From positions 1,054,001-1,118,000 of the forward strand of contig JAPYXD010000686.1 in assembly GCA_030998225.1 (NCBI GenBank): DNA of 64,000 nucleotides. The letters run 5' to 3'. The notes below the pieces were generated by a model. The model worked only from the letters and a program-made list of their open reading frames with translations. It did not search any database and had not been told where the DNA came from. Of this stretch, positions 11,348 through 21,824 are shown piece after piece. How positions within the stretch are numbered: the first letter of the stretch is position 1; every line of letters begins with the position of its first letter. This DNA is from Diplolepis rosae (lineage: Eukaryota; Arthropoda; Insecta; Hymenoptera; Diplolepididae). The translations under genes were made by a program, and so were the position numbers.

Positions 11348-13440
11348 TCAATCACTAAGGTACCACCCATAAAGTTCCACACGTCGCAACGCCACTAGGA
11401 ATAAATCCGGATCAGCTGAAAAGGGAGGATAATGCAATTCCATTAGAACCTCAAAATCAGGAGCAATGTAGTCCCCTGGGACTTGAGGTATGATATCGAG
11501 TGGCCACAAATCCCTTACCTCGAGGATCCGAGGCTCTTTTCCTGCTGGTTCAAACTAAAATAAATAAACAAACAAATTAAATTTAATTTCACAATGAATA
11601 TATAATAATTTAAAGAATTTATTTGCATTATTTGCGATATAAGAGTTTGAAATTGTCTACGAGGACACCTGTCGACAACGTATCCTATCTGACACGCGAC
11701 TAGTGATCCTCCGATAATGTAGGCAGTGACAAAAATTTCAAACTCAACTAATTAATTTGAAATATATAATAATACTTGAAATTTAATACTTACTCCCTCA
11801 TCAGGGAAATCCTCCTCTTCAACTATTAAACGCCTCCAGTTCATTCCCCAGTCATCCAACATTTCGATCACCCACTCTGAGCGATATTCAGTTATCGGGG
11901 AATACATATAATGATCCTCTGGTACGACAGGAAATGCATGCCTATATTCCCTTGAATTTACCTCAGGAAAATACACGACTCTGATCTGACTTACATTAAA
12001 ATCACAAATATTGAACAGCGACAACAATTTAACAAAATTCAAAATACACGCAAACAAAATATCTTACTTGAATACAAATTTCAACATAAAAAACATTCAT
12101 ATGAAAATACACTCACACACAAAAACAAAAATCAATCACAAAATATGTTAAAATATTAATCTAAAACTAATAACAATAGATTAAATATATTAATCACAAA
12201 TATTAATCATTGCAGTCGCCCCAAAACTGAAAATAAATTTTTTTTTTTATTAAATTAAATAAACAGTTTAAAATTAAACAAATTAGTGAATAATAATTTT
12301 ATACATTACCTCAACAACTTTATCATTTATAATGCGGTATCGTTTCTCTTTAATGATGAAAGGAACATCCTCCATATTATTCCTTATAACATGCGAAAGA
12401 ATTTTCTTGCTTTTTTCTAGCCTACTACTATTTACGTAGAGCCAATCCATGTGTATACGCAAAATTCGCCCACAACAATCAATATAACGATCGTTTACCT
12501 TGATTGCAATAGACGAATTTTGACCCGTCCATTTTAAATCTTCAGGTCCTACGTATAAAAAAAACACAGAAGAATGAAAGAAATGTATGAACAATCAAAA
12601 TTTTACAAACAACCTAACAATATATATTCCTATTACTTACACGAAAAATTTTCTGCTGATGTATTATCCACCTCATTCCCCCAGAAGAAAAAGGTTCTCC
12701 AGAATTTTTACATGGCCTCAACCACTCCTCGATCTTCAATCGACGATTGGTTTTTCCACTTTTTTGGAAGACGAATTCTCGGTTTTAACCTGCAATTAAG
12801 CCTCACCAATCGCCTTCCATCCTGCATCTACCGAATTCGCGAAGGATCCAACTGATAATAATACACAATATTACATTCTATTTCAAAAATAAGCAACTAT
12901 CTAAAAAACCATCAAAACCAACTTACGCTTTTTAATATATTGTCTCTGCAAATATTGTCAAATATCCCTCTTGAGCAAAAAGCTCCAGAAACCCCATGGA
13001 ACGCTACCTGCTGCCTTAATTCATCAATCAAGGCAATTCTTTTGTCCGCAGGTAACGAGTTCCACTCACAAGGACACTTTACAGTTTTTCCTCCACAAAA
13101 AACGTCAAAACCACTGTTCACATTAAATTTCAAACCCACTGACTCCAATTATTCTATTATTGTCACTTAAGTCACTTTCAGATCGACATTCAATGTTCTC
13201 AAAACCAGAATCTAACTCATTTACCAAAGATCTAAAATCAGTTCTGTCTACACATTCACCTCGTATCACTTCTTCACATAATCCTTCCAAATCTACATCA
13301 TCACTAGATTTCTTACTTTTTGTTACACTGATATCATGACTCGAATCCGAAATTAAGTCACTAGCCTTTTCAACATTCACATTACTTGATTCCAACAAAG
13401 CAAAATCAATTTCATTTAATAATTCAAAAATTTCTTTCAT
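11348..13440 (-). CDS. Spliced antisense gene of unknown function inside the LTR element
   Basis: At least three 3' exons fit together without a break: 12548-12310 (79 codons after a split codon, ends GAG|GTAATG), 11985-11794 (64 codons, ends GGA|GTAAGT) and 11554-11348 (68 codons plus TGA). Phases agree (0/0) and acceptors are normal (GTAG, TCAG, TTTTAG). Conserved-looking parts include RIHMDWLYVNSS, EWVIEMLDDWGMNWRRL and DPDLFLVALRRVELYGWYL. Upstream, a probable first exon 13440-12927 starts MKEIFELLNEIDFALLESS and ends AAAAAGC|GTAAGT, but shifts frame near 13145. A candidate second exon 12851-12643 has two stops before EFVFQKSGKTNRRLKIEEWL. So the 5' half looks damaged while the 3' half is clean. 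I do not recognise the protein. It lies opposite to the retroelement's own genes, so its introns would survive in the element's genomic RNA. Confidence 0.6.
11621..11762 (-). mobile_element. MITE-like repeat, copy A (in an intron of the antisense gene)
   Basis: A ~142-bp sequence with inverted GAGTTTGAAATT / ATTTCAAACTC blocks, repeated in the opposite orientation at 53570-53713. Shared core: CACTGCCTACATTATCGGAGG and GGTGTCCTCGTAGACAATTTC. It lies wholly between two coding exons. Confidence 0.75.
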
Positions 13441-14041
13441 GTTTCCTTAGTATCTTATTTCACTTTCAAATATATATCAATACTAAAAGTCTAAACTACA
13501 TTGGCTCCTTCATTTCCTCATTTCAAATTTTTACGAGCATACCAAACACCAGCTGAAACTCGTACAGGTTTTCTTAAAGATTTTATTACCCTAATCGTTA
13601 GAACCTTCATGGCTCAAACAATATGAAATTTTCTTCTTTCTTGAAAAGTGTCGCCTAAAGCCCCTGTCAATTCTTGACTTTTACTACTTTTTTATTTCTT
13701 TTTTTTCTCTCCTCTTTCTCACATCCAACCAAGTACAAACCCATATTTTCCATCCTTTCAACCTTCCTGGTACAGGTACGATCCATCCCTTTCTTTCTAT
13801 TCTGTAAAACCACAGCATGATCACTGGGAATGTACCTTTAGAAGAACAGTTTTTTTAAGGGTATTGTAATATAAGAATTGTTTTTATAACGGAGAAATAG
13901 AATACCTTCCAATAATGTAAAACTTCTGTTAGAATCAAATTTTGGTACTTTTGCACGATTTAAATGCATAAAGTATAAAAATTATATTATCAAGGGTATA
14001 GTTGATTAAAATTAGATTCTTTTCTTTTTTAAATTTATAGA

Positions 14042-14449
14042 ATGATTCCGACAGCGGCAGCACAGATCCTGTTCCACTCTGGACCTGTGGACGGTGTATG
14101 TACACAGGATTATACAATTATATATGGACACTTAATAAATAGTTTTTGTTTCGACCTAGAAGCGTCAACCTTATTGATTTATTACAGTCAGGAAACAACA
14201 AAGAAATTTTGCCAATTTTGTTTCGAAATATTACCAATAATAGAACAAAATAAATATGAATTCTGTACCTCATGGCACTCAGTTTGTAAAATACAATGCG
14301 TTAATATGAATTTTAACGGTTGTAGGGAAGCATTAATAACGCCACGCTGTAGGGCAATCGACTGTAAAGGTTGTACAGAGCAATTCTTAAAAAATAAAAT
14401 GCAACTTCAATTAGGAAACAAAGTTATAGTTGAAAATGTTTTTCGATAA
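14042..14449 (+). CDS. Cys-rich protein 1, 135 aa, unknown
   Basis: An intact ORF preceded directly by a good splice acceptor (AAATTTATAG at 14031-14040, then ATG). It has a CQFC pair, then WHSVC, IQC and a CREAL…RCRAIDCKGC cluster, so a zinc-binding fold is likely. No signal peptide or membrane segment. It is the first of three consecutive small Cys-rich ORFs on the sense strand of the LTR element between env and the polypurine tract, the position of accessory genes in complex retroviruses. Function unknown. Confidence 0.5.
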   Translation: MIPTAAAQILFHSGPVDGVCTQDYTIIYGHLINSFCFDLEASTLLIYYSQETTKKFCQFCFEILPIIEQNKYEFCTSWHSVCKIQCVNMNFNGCREALITPRCRAIDCKGCTEQFLKNKMQLQLGNKVIVENVFR

Positions 14450-14573
14450 AATATTATAAATTGTAAAGTCATAAATAAAGATTTCAAACATGCCTAAAAA
14501 TTCTCTTTAAACAAAACACTGTTAGCATCTAATTAGTATTTTAAAGCTCAATAACGAATTTGTTCATAGAAAA

Positions 14574-14936
14574 ATGCTGCTGCAAGATTTCGAATCCATT
14601 CAAGCCGAAAATCCAAAAAACGACGAACAGTACTACCAACCGTATATCGAACAAATAATCATAAAACATTTTTTTTGTTACTCTCCAGAAAACGAAATAT
14701 ATCAGAATACTTTAGATCAAAAATTTATATGTAAAGAATGTTACAGATTTAAAATTACCTTTTTTGAATCAGAAATATCTGTACCTTACCTTAACCGCCA
14801 TATTGTAACCATGGATCTTAACGAATTAAAATGTTCTGTCTGCGAAGAGCAAATTTTTTACATACGTTTCAGAGCAGACCAATGTTTTCTTTGCACGGAA
14901 TATCTCTTTGAGTTAGCAAACGCGGACAACGGATAA
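14574..14936 (+). CDS. Cys-rich protein 2, 120 aa, unknown
   Basis: Intact ORF; an acceptor-like GTTCATAG lies just before the ATG. Three CxxC pairs (CKEC, CSVC, CFLC) spread over the C-terminal 65 residues suggest zinc binding. The N-terminus is acidic (FESIQAENPKNDEQYYQPY). No recognised domain. It sits 124 bp downstream of Cys-rich protein 1 in the same direction; each ORF has its own acceptor, as if spliced to a shared leader. Confidence 0.48.
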   Translation: MLLQDFESIQAENPKNDEQYYQPYIEQIIIKHFFCYSPENEIYQNTLDQKFICKECYRFKITFFESEISVPYLNRHIVTMDLNELKCSVCEEQIFYIRFRADQCFLCTEYLFELANADNG

Positions 14937-15038
14937 TTTATAATCAATATACATAATTATTAATGATAATAATAACTAATTCCCATTTATATCAATTAAA
15001 TCACAAACAACTAAAATAGATAATTCTTTTGCAGATAA

Positions 15039-15305
15039 GGACAATGGCAATCCCAAAAGAAAGTAGCAAAACAAAACGTAGCAGCTAAAGTCTTGGAAAC
15101 ACTTTCCACGAAATATATATTTTTAGAAGGGAAATTAGAAAAATGCTTAATAACGGAATCTAAATTTTATAATATAAGTGATAAAAACAATAAAAAAGCT
15201 TTGCAAAAATGGACTAATTCATGTGAAAGGTGTTTTCAAAGAGGACATTTAGCTCATATCTGCCGCAACCCTTTACGTAATAAAAAATATAAAAATAACC
15301 CTTAA
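15039..15305 (+). CDS. Cys-rich protein 3 with CCHC knuckle, exon
   Basis: After a strong acceptor (CTTTTGCAG at 15034) an open frame runs to the stop at 15303-15305. It covers GQWQSQKKVAKQNVAAK, the stretch after an internal ATG at 15093 (METLSTKYIFLEGKLEKCL), and ends in a perfect CCHC zinc knuckle CERCFQRGHLAHIC with a basic tail. The knuckle resembles gag nucleocapsid motifs, but the remainder does not match the element's gag. A donor exon must lie upstream, because the frame is closed just before the acceptor. It could be an RNA-binding accessory protein; unproven. Confidence 0.5.
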   Translation, partial: GQWQSQKKVAKQNVAAKVLETLSTKYIFLEGKLEKCLITESKFYNISDKNNKKALQKWTNSCERCFQRGHLAHICRNPLRNKKYKNNP

Positions 15306-15754
15306 CATTTTTTCACTATTCTACGACATTGTAAAATTAAGTTTTATATATTACAGCATGGTTATTTATAATTTACGAATATGAAATACCCCATTCACGT
15401 ATAAAAAAATATTGATGTATTTAGTTATATAACAAAAAAATCATATGTAACGTTATATTAATGCTAAGCTCAAACTATTGAAAAAAAAAATCTATGTAAT
15501 AATTTATAACAAAAACTTATAATATTAAGATAATATACATTTTTATCCAAAATATATGTTAATATTGGAATGTATCAAATTGTAAAATGCAAAGAATACA
15601 AATTGTAGAGCAATCGTCGAAATGAATGTTATATTTATCATTCACATATTGTTATTAAATCAGAAACAGAATTTGAATGTATTTCTTCAAAACGAACTAA
15701 TGTATTCTTCTTCCGAAGATTCGATCGCAGAAGCCTTGCCCACGCGCTCGAACT
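15306..15754 (+). other. 3' untranslated region of the LTR element
   Basis: AT-rich, no ORF of note, between the last Cys-rich ORF and the polypurine tract. Confidence 0.5.
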
Positions 15755-15765
15755 GAAGGGGGAGG
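15755..15765 (+). promoter_or_regulatory. Polypurine tract
   Basis: GAAGGGGGAGG directly abuts the 3' LTR start TGTCACG at 15766, as expected for plus-strand priming. Confidence 0.8.
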
Positions 15766-16298
15766 TGTCACGTCCCGCGACGTATTTGAATGTATATAAT
15801 ACACACAGGCTGGCTTGAGTAAGAAATCTATGAGAAAATCGCTAAAGGGGAATAGGGAGTAGGGGAAGTAGGGAGCAGTATAAGGCCCCTTCTCCTCTAA
15901 GAAGATATAAAATATAAATATAAAAGAGGCCCACACCAAGAGCAAGCAGTCAGTAAATTCTTCTTCTAGTTCGACACTAATTTTCCTTCGGAATTATCAC
16001 CGGTCTCGCCACAATAGTCCAGTGCAGCATTTCAACTTAATTTCGAAAATTTCTGAGTTCGAGATTAATAAAATTCGACCGGGACAACTTAAAATCCAAG
16101 TTCGGGAGTCGTAAAAGTCATCGTGGACTTGAATAGATCTTTGTAAAGATCTTCGAACAGTGTCATAAATTTGGATCACCGCGTTTACGGAATATACCAT
16201 TGCGGCCTATATCTCCGTCTCTTCGACTACACCTGTGGGGATCCTGTGTACTTACAACTCACCGCCGTGTGGATTAACCCTCAACATAAAAGCACCGA

Positions 16299-16350
<52 letters not shown>

Positions 16351-18352
16351 CTCTCTCTCTCCCTCTCTCTCACCCACGTACCAACCAGCCTGTGCCTACA
16401 TTATATATGAATTGTCTTAACAAATGTGTATTCTGTCCTTTTAACCAATTAAAAAAATTCAATTTGTATTGTTTTTATAATCATTGTGTCTTTCACTGAC
16501 TTATCCTCATCCCTAAGCGAGGATCATTCGATTTTTACTTAAAATGAGGAATCTTCGATCAAAGTAAGTATTTACGTGTTACGTCCCGAGCAAAAGGCGA
16601 GGGTAGGTTGGATTTTTGGATGTAAGGGAGGCGGTTAGCTGATTATATCAGGTTGGTAAGGCCTGATAATTTATTTTTGTTTGTGGGTACGTTGTCACTT
16701 GTCAGGTCTATGGGCCCTGAGTTGTTCACAATGATAATAAAACACTGAATATATAAATAAATGAAATGATTTATTATGAATAAATAAAATGTTGCACATT
16801 TTGTTACTTAGGTGGTAACCTATACTACTCCTCAAGATGAGAAGGCAATGTTATGAGTTTTATGCGGTTATGAGCCAAATATACAGGTTTTGAGATGCCT
16901 ATATATGTAACTTCCGCAGTTGATTGTGGACATTTTACGCTAATACACTAGGTTTTGAGATGCCTAGGTATTCAACTCACGCTCCACATTTAGCGTTATA
17001 GTTAATATAATAAGTTTTGAGATGCTTATTTATATATTATAACTTACTTGTCTACCTCTTAAATTAGAGGGCAAAAGAGAGGATTGTCCTTTATTACTCC
17101 TATTAATGCAAGTCAACGCGCACAAATCCTTGCAGGATAGTTGGGTTTCGTTTGAGTCTCCGTGAGGTAGCAAAACAACGATAAATTTTGCAGGAGGTAT
17201 GGTGTAAGGGATGCAAGTCCACCAGCAACTGATGTGATCAATTATCCGCTTACGAATCTTGCTAAGTACACGAGAAATGAATAAAACATGCACTTGTTAA
17301 CAAGTTAGGTTAGTTCGTCCCGATTTCAGAAATGAATCACTATTAATCGACACGACTAAATACGACGATGCACGTAATCCAAAGGAACTATCTAGCACTA
17401 CGGTTTCCGGACTTGCACCACTTAAGGACCAAAGATTTTATTTACCAAGTACCGAATGTTGAGTTGCTCATAGAAATCCAATGAGACTTACGTTTATCGA
17501 AGAGTCTGCTCACGACGTTGAATTACCGGTCCAGACCTAACAACCGTACAACTGTTCGGAACTTAATGACAAACCTCCAGGGGTGAATCTGGGGTATATA
17601 TACTATTGATGCTTCTATTAGTGGGAGCAGATCAACGTAAATCGGTGGCACGGCACGTTCGAATCGCAAATCGGTGGCAAGGCACGTTTGAATCGCAAAT
17701 CGGTGGCAAGGCACGTACGAATTGCGAATCGGTGGACAGGCATGATCTCTGTAAGGGTTCATGAGTTCATCTCTTCTATTGCCCAATTTTATATCTAGTT
17801 TCCAAATAAATGCATTTTTAATTACTCATTCCTGCATTTATTTGTTTATAATTTGTGTTACTTATTTTATGAAGTATGATCATTAATTGATTGCCAATGA
17901 TCAGTCAATCAATTTTTTATCTACGATCCATAATCAATGATCGATTTTTATTCATTGATCGTAATTATAATATTTAGTCATTATAATTAATGAGGCTGTG
18001 CCCATAACTTCTCATTCTCTCATTAGGTTATTAGCACAGCGTTACTACTTTATCTGCACGCGGTGTGAGTTACTGACTCATTACCACGGGTGCAATTACC
18101 ATATAGACAGAGCGCTGTTCTTCTTTATCTCTTATTACCATATGTCAAACCGATTCGTCGACGTGAGGTATACATAGGTTTACCTCATGCGCACAGCTAC
18201 CCGGTCCATATGATAATTTATCATAGGAACACTATTATATTTGAATGGTGTCTTCCTCGTTATCCTTGGTGTTTGGCGTGTTGCCCTTGCACAGGGGCAA
18301 TATAAAATTTCAAAAGTTACTGGGATGTAACATACGTACTTGTGACGTAACA
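15766..18352 (+). repeat. 3' LTR of the 14.7-kb element, split by a nested element
   Basis: Matches the 5' LTR from TGTCACGTCCCGCGACG through the CT microsatellite (16309-16373) up to 16576, then resumes at 18333-18352 (…ACGTACTTGTGACGTAACA). A 1.76-kb element sits in between. A clear TATAAAAGAGGCC box lies near 15918. Confidence 0.88.
16577..18332 (+). mobile_element. 1.76-kb nested element flanked by TACG (solo LTR or deletion derivative)
   Basis: Ends TGTTACGTCCC and GGGATGTAACA are 11-bp inverted repeats (one mismatch). TACG is duplicated at 16573-16576 and 18333-18336, and removing the insert restores the LTR reading TTTACGTACTTG. It has a TATATATA box near 17593 and an AATAAA near 17808, so a solo LTR is the simplest reading. 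The homologous copy at 56929 does not stop at a matching LTR end but continues into a spliced gene, and the last ~300 bp here align to that gene's first candidate exon. It may instead be an internally deleted derivative of a gene-bearing element. Confidence 0.75.
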
Positions 18353-18830
18353 CTATAAATACAATACTTTAGAAAAAGTATTGTCAACAACATTTTTTTA
18401 CGCATATATCTTACGTGTCAATTTAAAATGACTTAAAAATTCTCTTTCTCCGCGTTTTCGCGTATTCAGGATTAGTAATCGCATTATGGGATCGCTTTAC
18501 TATAAATGCAATACTTTCGAAAAATTATTGTCAACTAAGTTTTTTACGCATATATAATACGTGTCAATTTAAAATAACTGAAAAAATTTTATTCTTCGTG
18601 TTTTCGCGTATTTATGATTGGTAATTACATTACGGGAGCGATTTTTACTATAAATACAATACTTTTGGAAAAGTATTGTCAACAAAGCTTTTTAGCATAT
18701 ATCATACTTGTCAGTTTAAAATAAATAAAAAATTCTCTTTTTTCGCGTTTTCACGTTTTCAGGATTAGTAAATGCATTATGGGATTGTTTCTACTATAAG
18801 TACAATACTTTATAAAAAGTATTGCCAACC
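18353..18830. repeat. 147-bp satellite array (3.2 units)
   Basis: Units begin CTATAAATACAATACTTT at 18353, 18500, 18648 and 18794 (spacing 147, 148, 146). Each holds a small dyad, CAATACTTT…AAAAGTATTG. A further weak match occurs near 19010-19070 and near 19990. The LTR element entered this array; the left part is at 3516-3658. Confidence 0.88.
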
Positions 18831-19189
18831 GTAAATTCACACGGTCATTAAAGCGAATAAAAAATCAGGCCTATTATCTCTGGCGTACTTACACGGCCAT
18901 TATAACGTATATAACATTGAGTCCAGTCTCCTATTAATTCATAAATGCCATTTTTATAGACTTTGTAAAGGACTCTCCTAGGACGGGTCTAGGCATACCT
19001 GTTAAAACCAACAAAAAAAAAGTTTTCTAAACGTATATCAATTCAAAATAACTTAAAAATTCTATACCATTTTCTTTTATCAGAAAATGTTCTCACTCGC
19101 GATCATTGTTAACGACTGTACTAAAATATATTCGAGGGAGTGTTTCGGTACCGAATTGAGCGAGTTTTCTGACGGTTTCCTTCGAACAT

Positions 19190-19445
19190 GTGGTATGGGG
19201 TTTGCTTTCCTCGAACGCTTTAGCACATAGAAATCTCGAGTGCTCGGGACGTTGAAAAGATTTTTGAGTGTGCATACTCTTTGAGGTGGTAACTTGACTC
19301 CTCATAACAAGTTTTCTCGTATACAGAAAATTCTCAATATTCTCTAAATCAGTTTCCTCTTTGTCTTGTAGCGAAGAGGCAGTCTATCATACTGCCTATC
19401 GACTCCGTGATGGAAAAGAGAAAAAAATTAATTTTCTTTTTCACC
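19190..19445. repeat. Single arm related to the 21825-22763 foldback
   Basis: Shares TATGGGGTTTGCTTTCCTCG, GAAAAGATTTTTGA, TGTGCATACTCTTTG and the CTCAATATT…TAAATCAGTTT…TCTTG block with the left arm of the foldback element. No matching inverted arm was found beside it, so it is an isolated or decayed copy. Confidence 0.7.
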
Positions 19446-20089
19446 TCTAATAGAAAAAATTCGAAAAATCGTAAGATTCACGCGTAAAAAATTCGTCGAC
19501 GCTTGTGTGTAATTTACAAACAACCCGGTCGTTGTGAGCGTATGCTGGCAGTATGTACATACAAGTATATACGTTCATATTTACCCCTTTCGCTACTACG
19601 GGTTTATCGCCAATTCATCGAAAACCACGAAGAGTTCTAATAAATCTGGTCATGTTAACCAAATGCCTCTTACTGCAAGACATTTTTCAGCACTTTATGC
19701 GAATAACACGGCAAAAAGAAAAAATCCATTAAGAAAATGTGTAGTATGCCCAAAAAAGGATAAAAGCAGTCAAACACGATATACCAATGTGAGAACTGCC
19801 ATGTTGGTTTTTGTGTATATCCGTGTTTCCAAAAATTTCATATAGAATATTATTATTAAAAAAATACTGTTTAATATTATGCTATATAATTATAGTTACC
19901 TAATTATTTTATAGCATATTAATATTAATTGTATTCTTGAATTAAAAATACTTTAATGGAAAAATTATGAACACAAATCATTTTGTTTCTAAAAGTAATG
20001 TCAACAAAGTTATTTTCGATGCAAAGGTCTCATCCTCGAATGCTGAAGATTACGCGCGCTTATGTTCCCACTTTCGGCACGCCGCGTCG

Positions 20090-20693
20090 CACAGTGGGAC
20101 CAAACGCATATTTTTCGTTCAAAAAAGACTACAGCTTTCAATTTTGTCCCCATTTACGATTTATTTTTATAAAATTAGAGTGCACTCAATTTCTAAGACC
20201 ACCTAGGTCATAGATTTTTAAATTCTCATTTGTTTATTTATTATCTGTTTAATCAAAGTATGAGGAAATCGATATTTTTTACATAATTATTATTTACTCT
20301 TTAATAACGGTTCGCATATAGAGAAATTTTTAGCTAAGAACAAATATATTTTAACGAAAATTACGATATTTGCTTATTTGTTAATTTAATTTGTTTAATA
20401 TAATTAAAACATACAATAACCTAATTATTTGTATTCTGGGAGTACTTTTGCATTGATTCAAGATGATTTTCATTATATACAAACCGTTGTTGAAGAGTAA
20501 ATAATAATTATGTGAAAAATATCGATTTTCTCATACTTTAAATGAACAGATAATAAATAAACAAATGAAAATTCAAATATCTATGACCAAAGTGCTCTTT
20601 GAAAAATTAAACAAATAAATAAATCGCAAATGGGAGAAAAATTGAAGGTTGTAGACTGTTTTGAACGAAAAATATGCGTTTGGTCCCACTGTG
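20090..20693. mobile_element. Foldback element, ends CACAGTGGGACC
   Basis: Arms at 20090-20320 and 20474-20693 are reverse complements (for example ACCAAACGCATATTTTTCGTT / AACGAAAAATATGCGTTTGGT; TAATTATTATTTACTCTT / AAGAGTAAATAATAATTA). The terminal 12 bp are perfect. No clear target duplication. It ends less than 100 bp upstream of the ATG of the transposase-derived gene. Confidence 0.8.
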
Positions 20694-21824
20694 CCCCGTT
20701 CCACAGGGCTGCAAACTTCACACTCGTTACATTTGCTGTCTTCCATCCCTTGTAATGCAATATACTATAACGTGACTTTTGCACATCAAAATGGATTCTT
20801 CGAAAAACGGTATGTTTAATGAAAAAATTTTTAAGTATTTGGAAAATTATGTATTACTTGTAGACTGCATTCAATAAATATTTCAATTTCTGTAGATCAA
20901 GATGATGGATTCAAATATAGTGAAGGAGAATACAGCTCAGGCGATGATTCCCCGGATGCCGTGGAATCCTCAGAACATGGTAATTATTCAAAAAGCTACA
21001 CTGTTAAATGAAAAGGAAACCGAAAGTGTGAATTTTTCTGAACTTAGATTTTTTCATGGATTATAGCAATTGTGCACATTTCAAGATAAAATTTTGTATT
21101 TTTTGTTGTCGGTATTTTCGATTACTAAATGATTTGCAATAAATTTTGAGGTATAATATCTACTAAACTATAATGTATTATTAAATGTTTTACGGATTGA
21201 AATATTATTTTCCCTATCCTTTAACATTAATGTTAAAATTTTTAGCACAATAACCTAGAAATTTTAATATTACGCATATGAAGAAAAAGTCACTTCAGGC
21301 AGTTTGACTATAGCGTATATATTTAACTTTCATGTCGAAAATTATTCAAAAAATTTTAATGAAGTAATGTTTAATATTGTGCAATTTAAATTAGAGAATT
21401 AAAGTATCTATTTATTCAACAGAAACAATAATAAGAAGCGTGGGACTTTAAATAGCTTGAAATATAAACGTTTTGGAAATCTTCAATGTTAAGGATTGGA
21501 TAAAGGAAAATCGTAACCTATAAATTGAAAAAATTTACGACTGAAATCTTCGAAGTATCAAATATGCAATCATATTGAGTTTTAAAAAAATGAACCTCTA
21601 AAATTACAATGTTCATGAAATAAAGTTGAAATTGGAATCATGAAAGTTTAAGTAAAGAAATAATTAATAATATGTACTTTGTAAATTTACACTTTTGCAT
21701 TTTGAGTTGCAATTATAGAATTAATAAAAATTGTCGATTCCGGACGTGAATGATTGCAAAATTCGATTTAAAAAATCCAAGTTTGTTCCTATATTTATAT
21801 ATATTTATTGACCCACAGTATTAA

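Larger units (their letters stand above)
3659..18352 (+). mobile_element. Full-span Ty3/gypsy-like LTR element with env remnant and extra genes
   Basis: The boundaries are TGTCACGTCC at 3659 and GACGTAACA ending at 18352. CTAT is present at 3655-3658 and again at 18353-18356 as a 4-bp target duplication. Order inside: 5' LTR, tRNA-Gly primer site, leader repeats, gag, protease, RNase H scrap, env remnant, a BEL/Pao insertion, about 5 kb of genes not typical of gypsy elements, polypurine tract, 3' LTR. RT and integrase are missing, so it could only have moved with proteins supplied by other copies. The two LTRs look about 97-98% alike over their shared core by eye, which points to a fairly recent insertion. 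Confidence 0.88.

Noticed and set aside
16171..16420. ORFs with long Ser-Leu runs
   Set aside because: They are readings of the CT microsatellite in the LTR.
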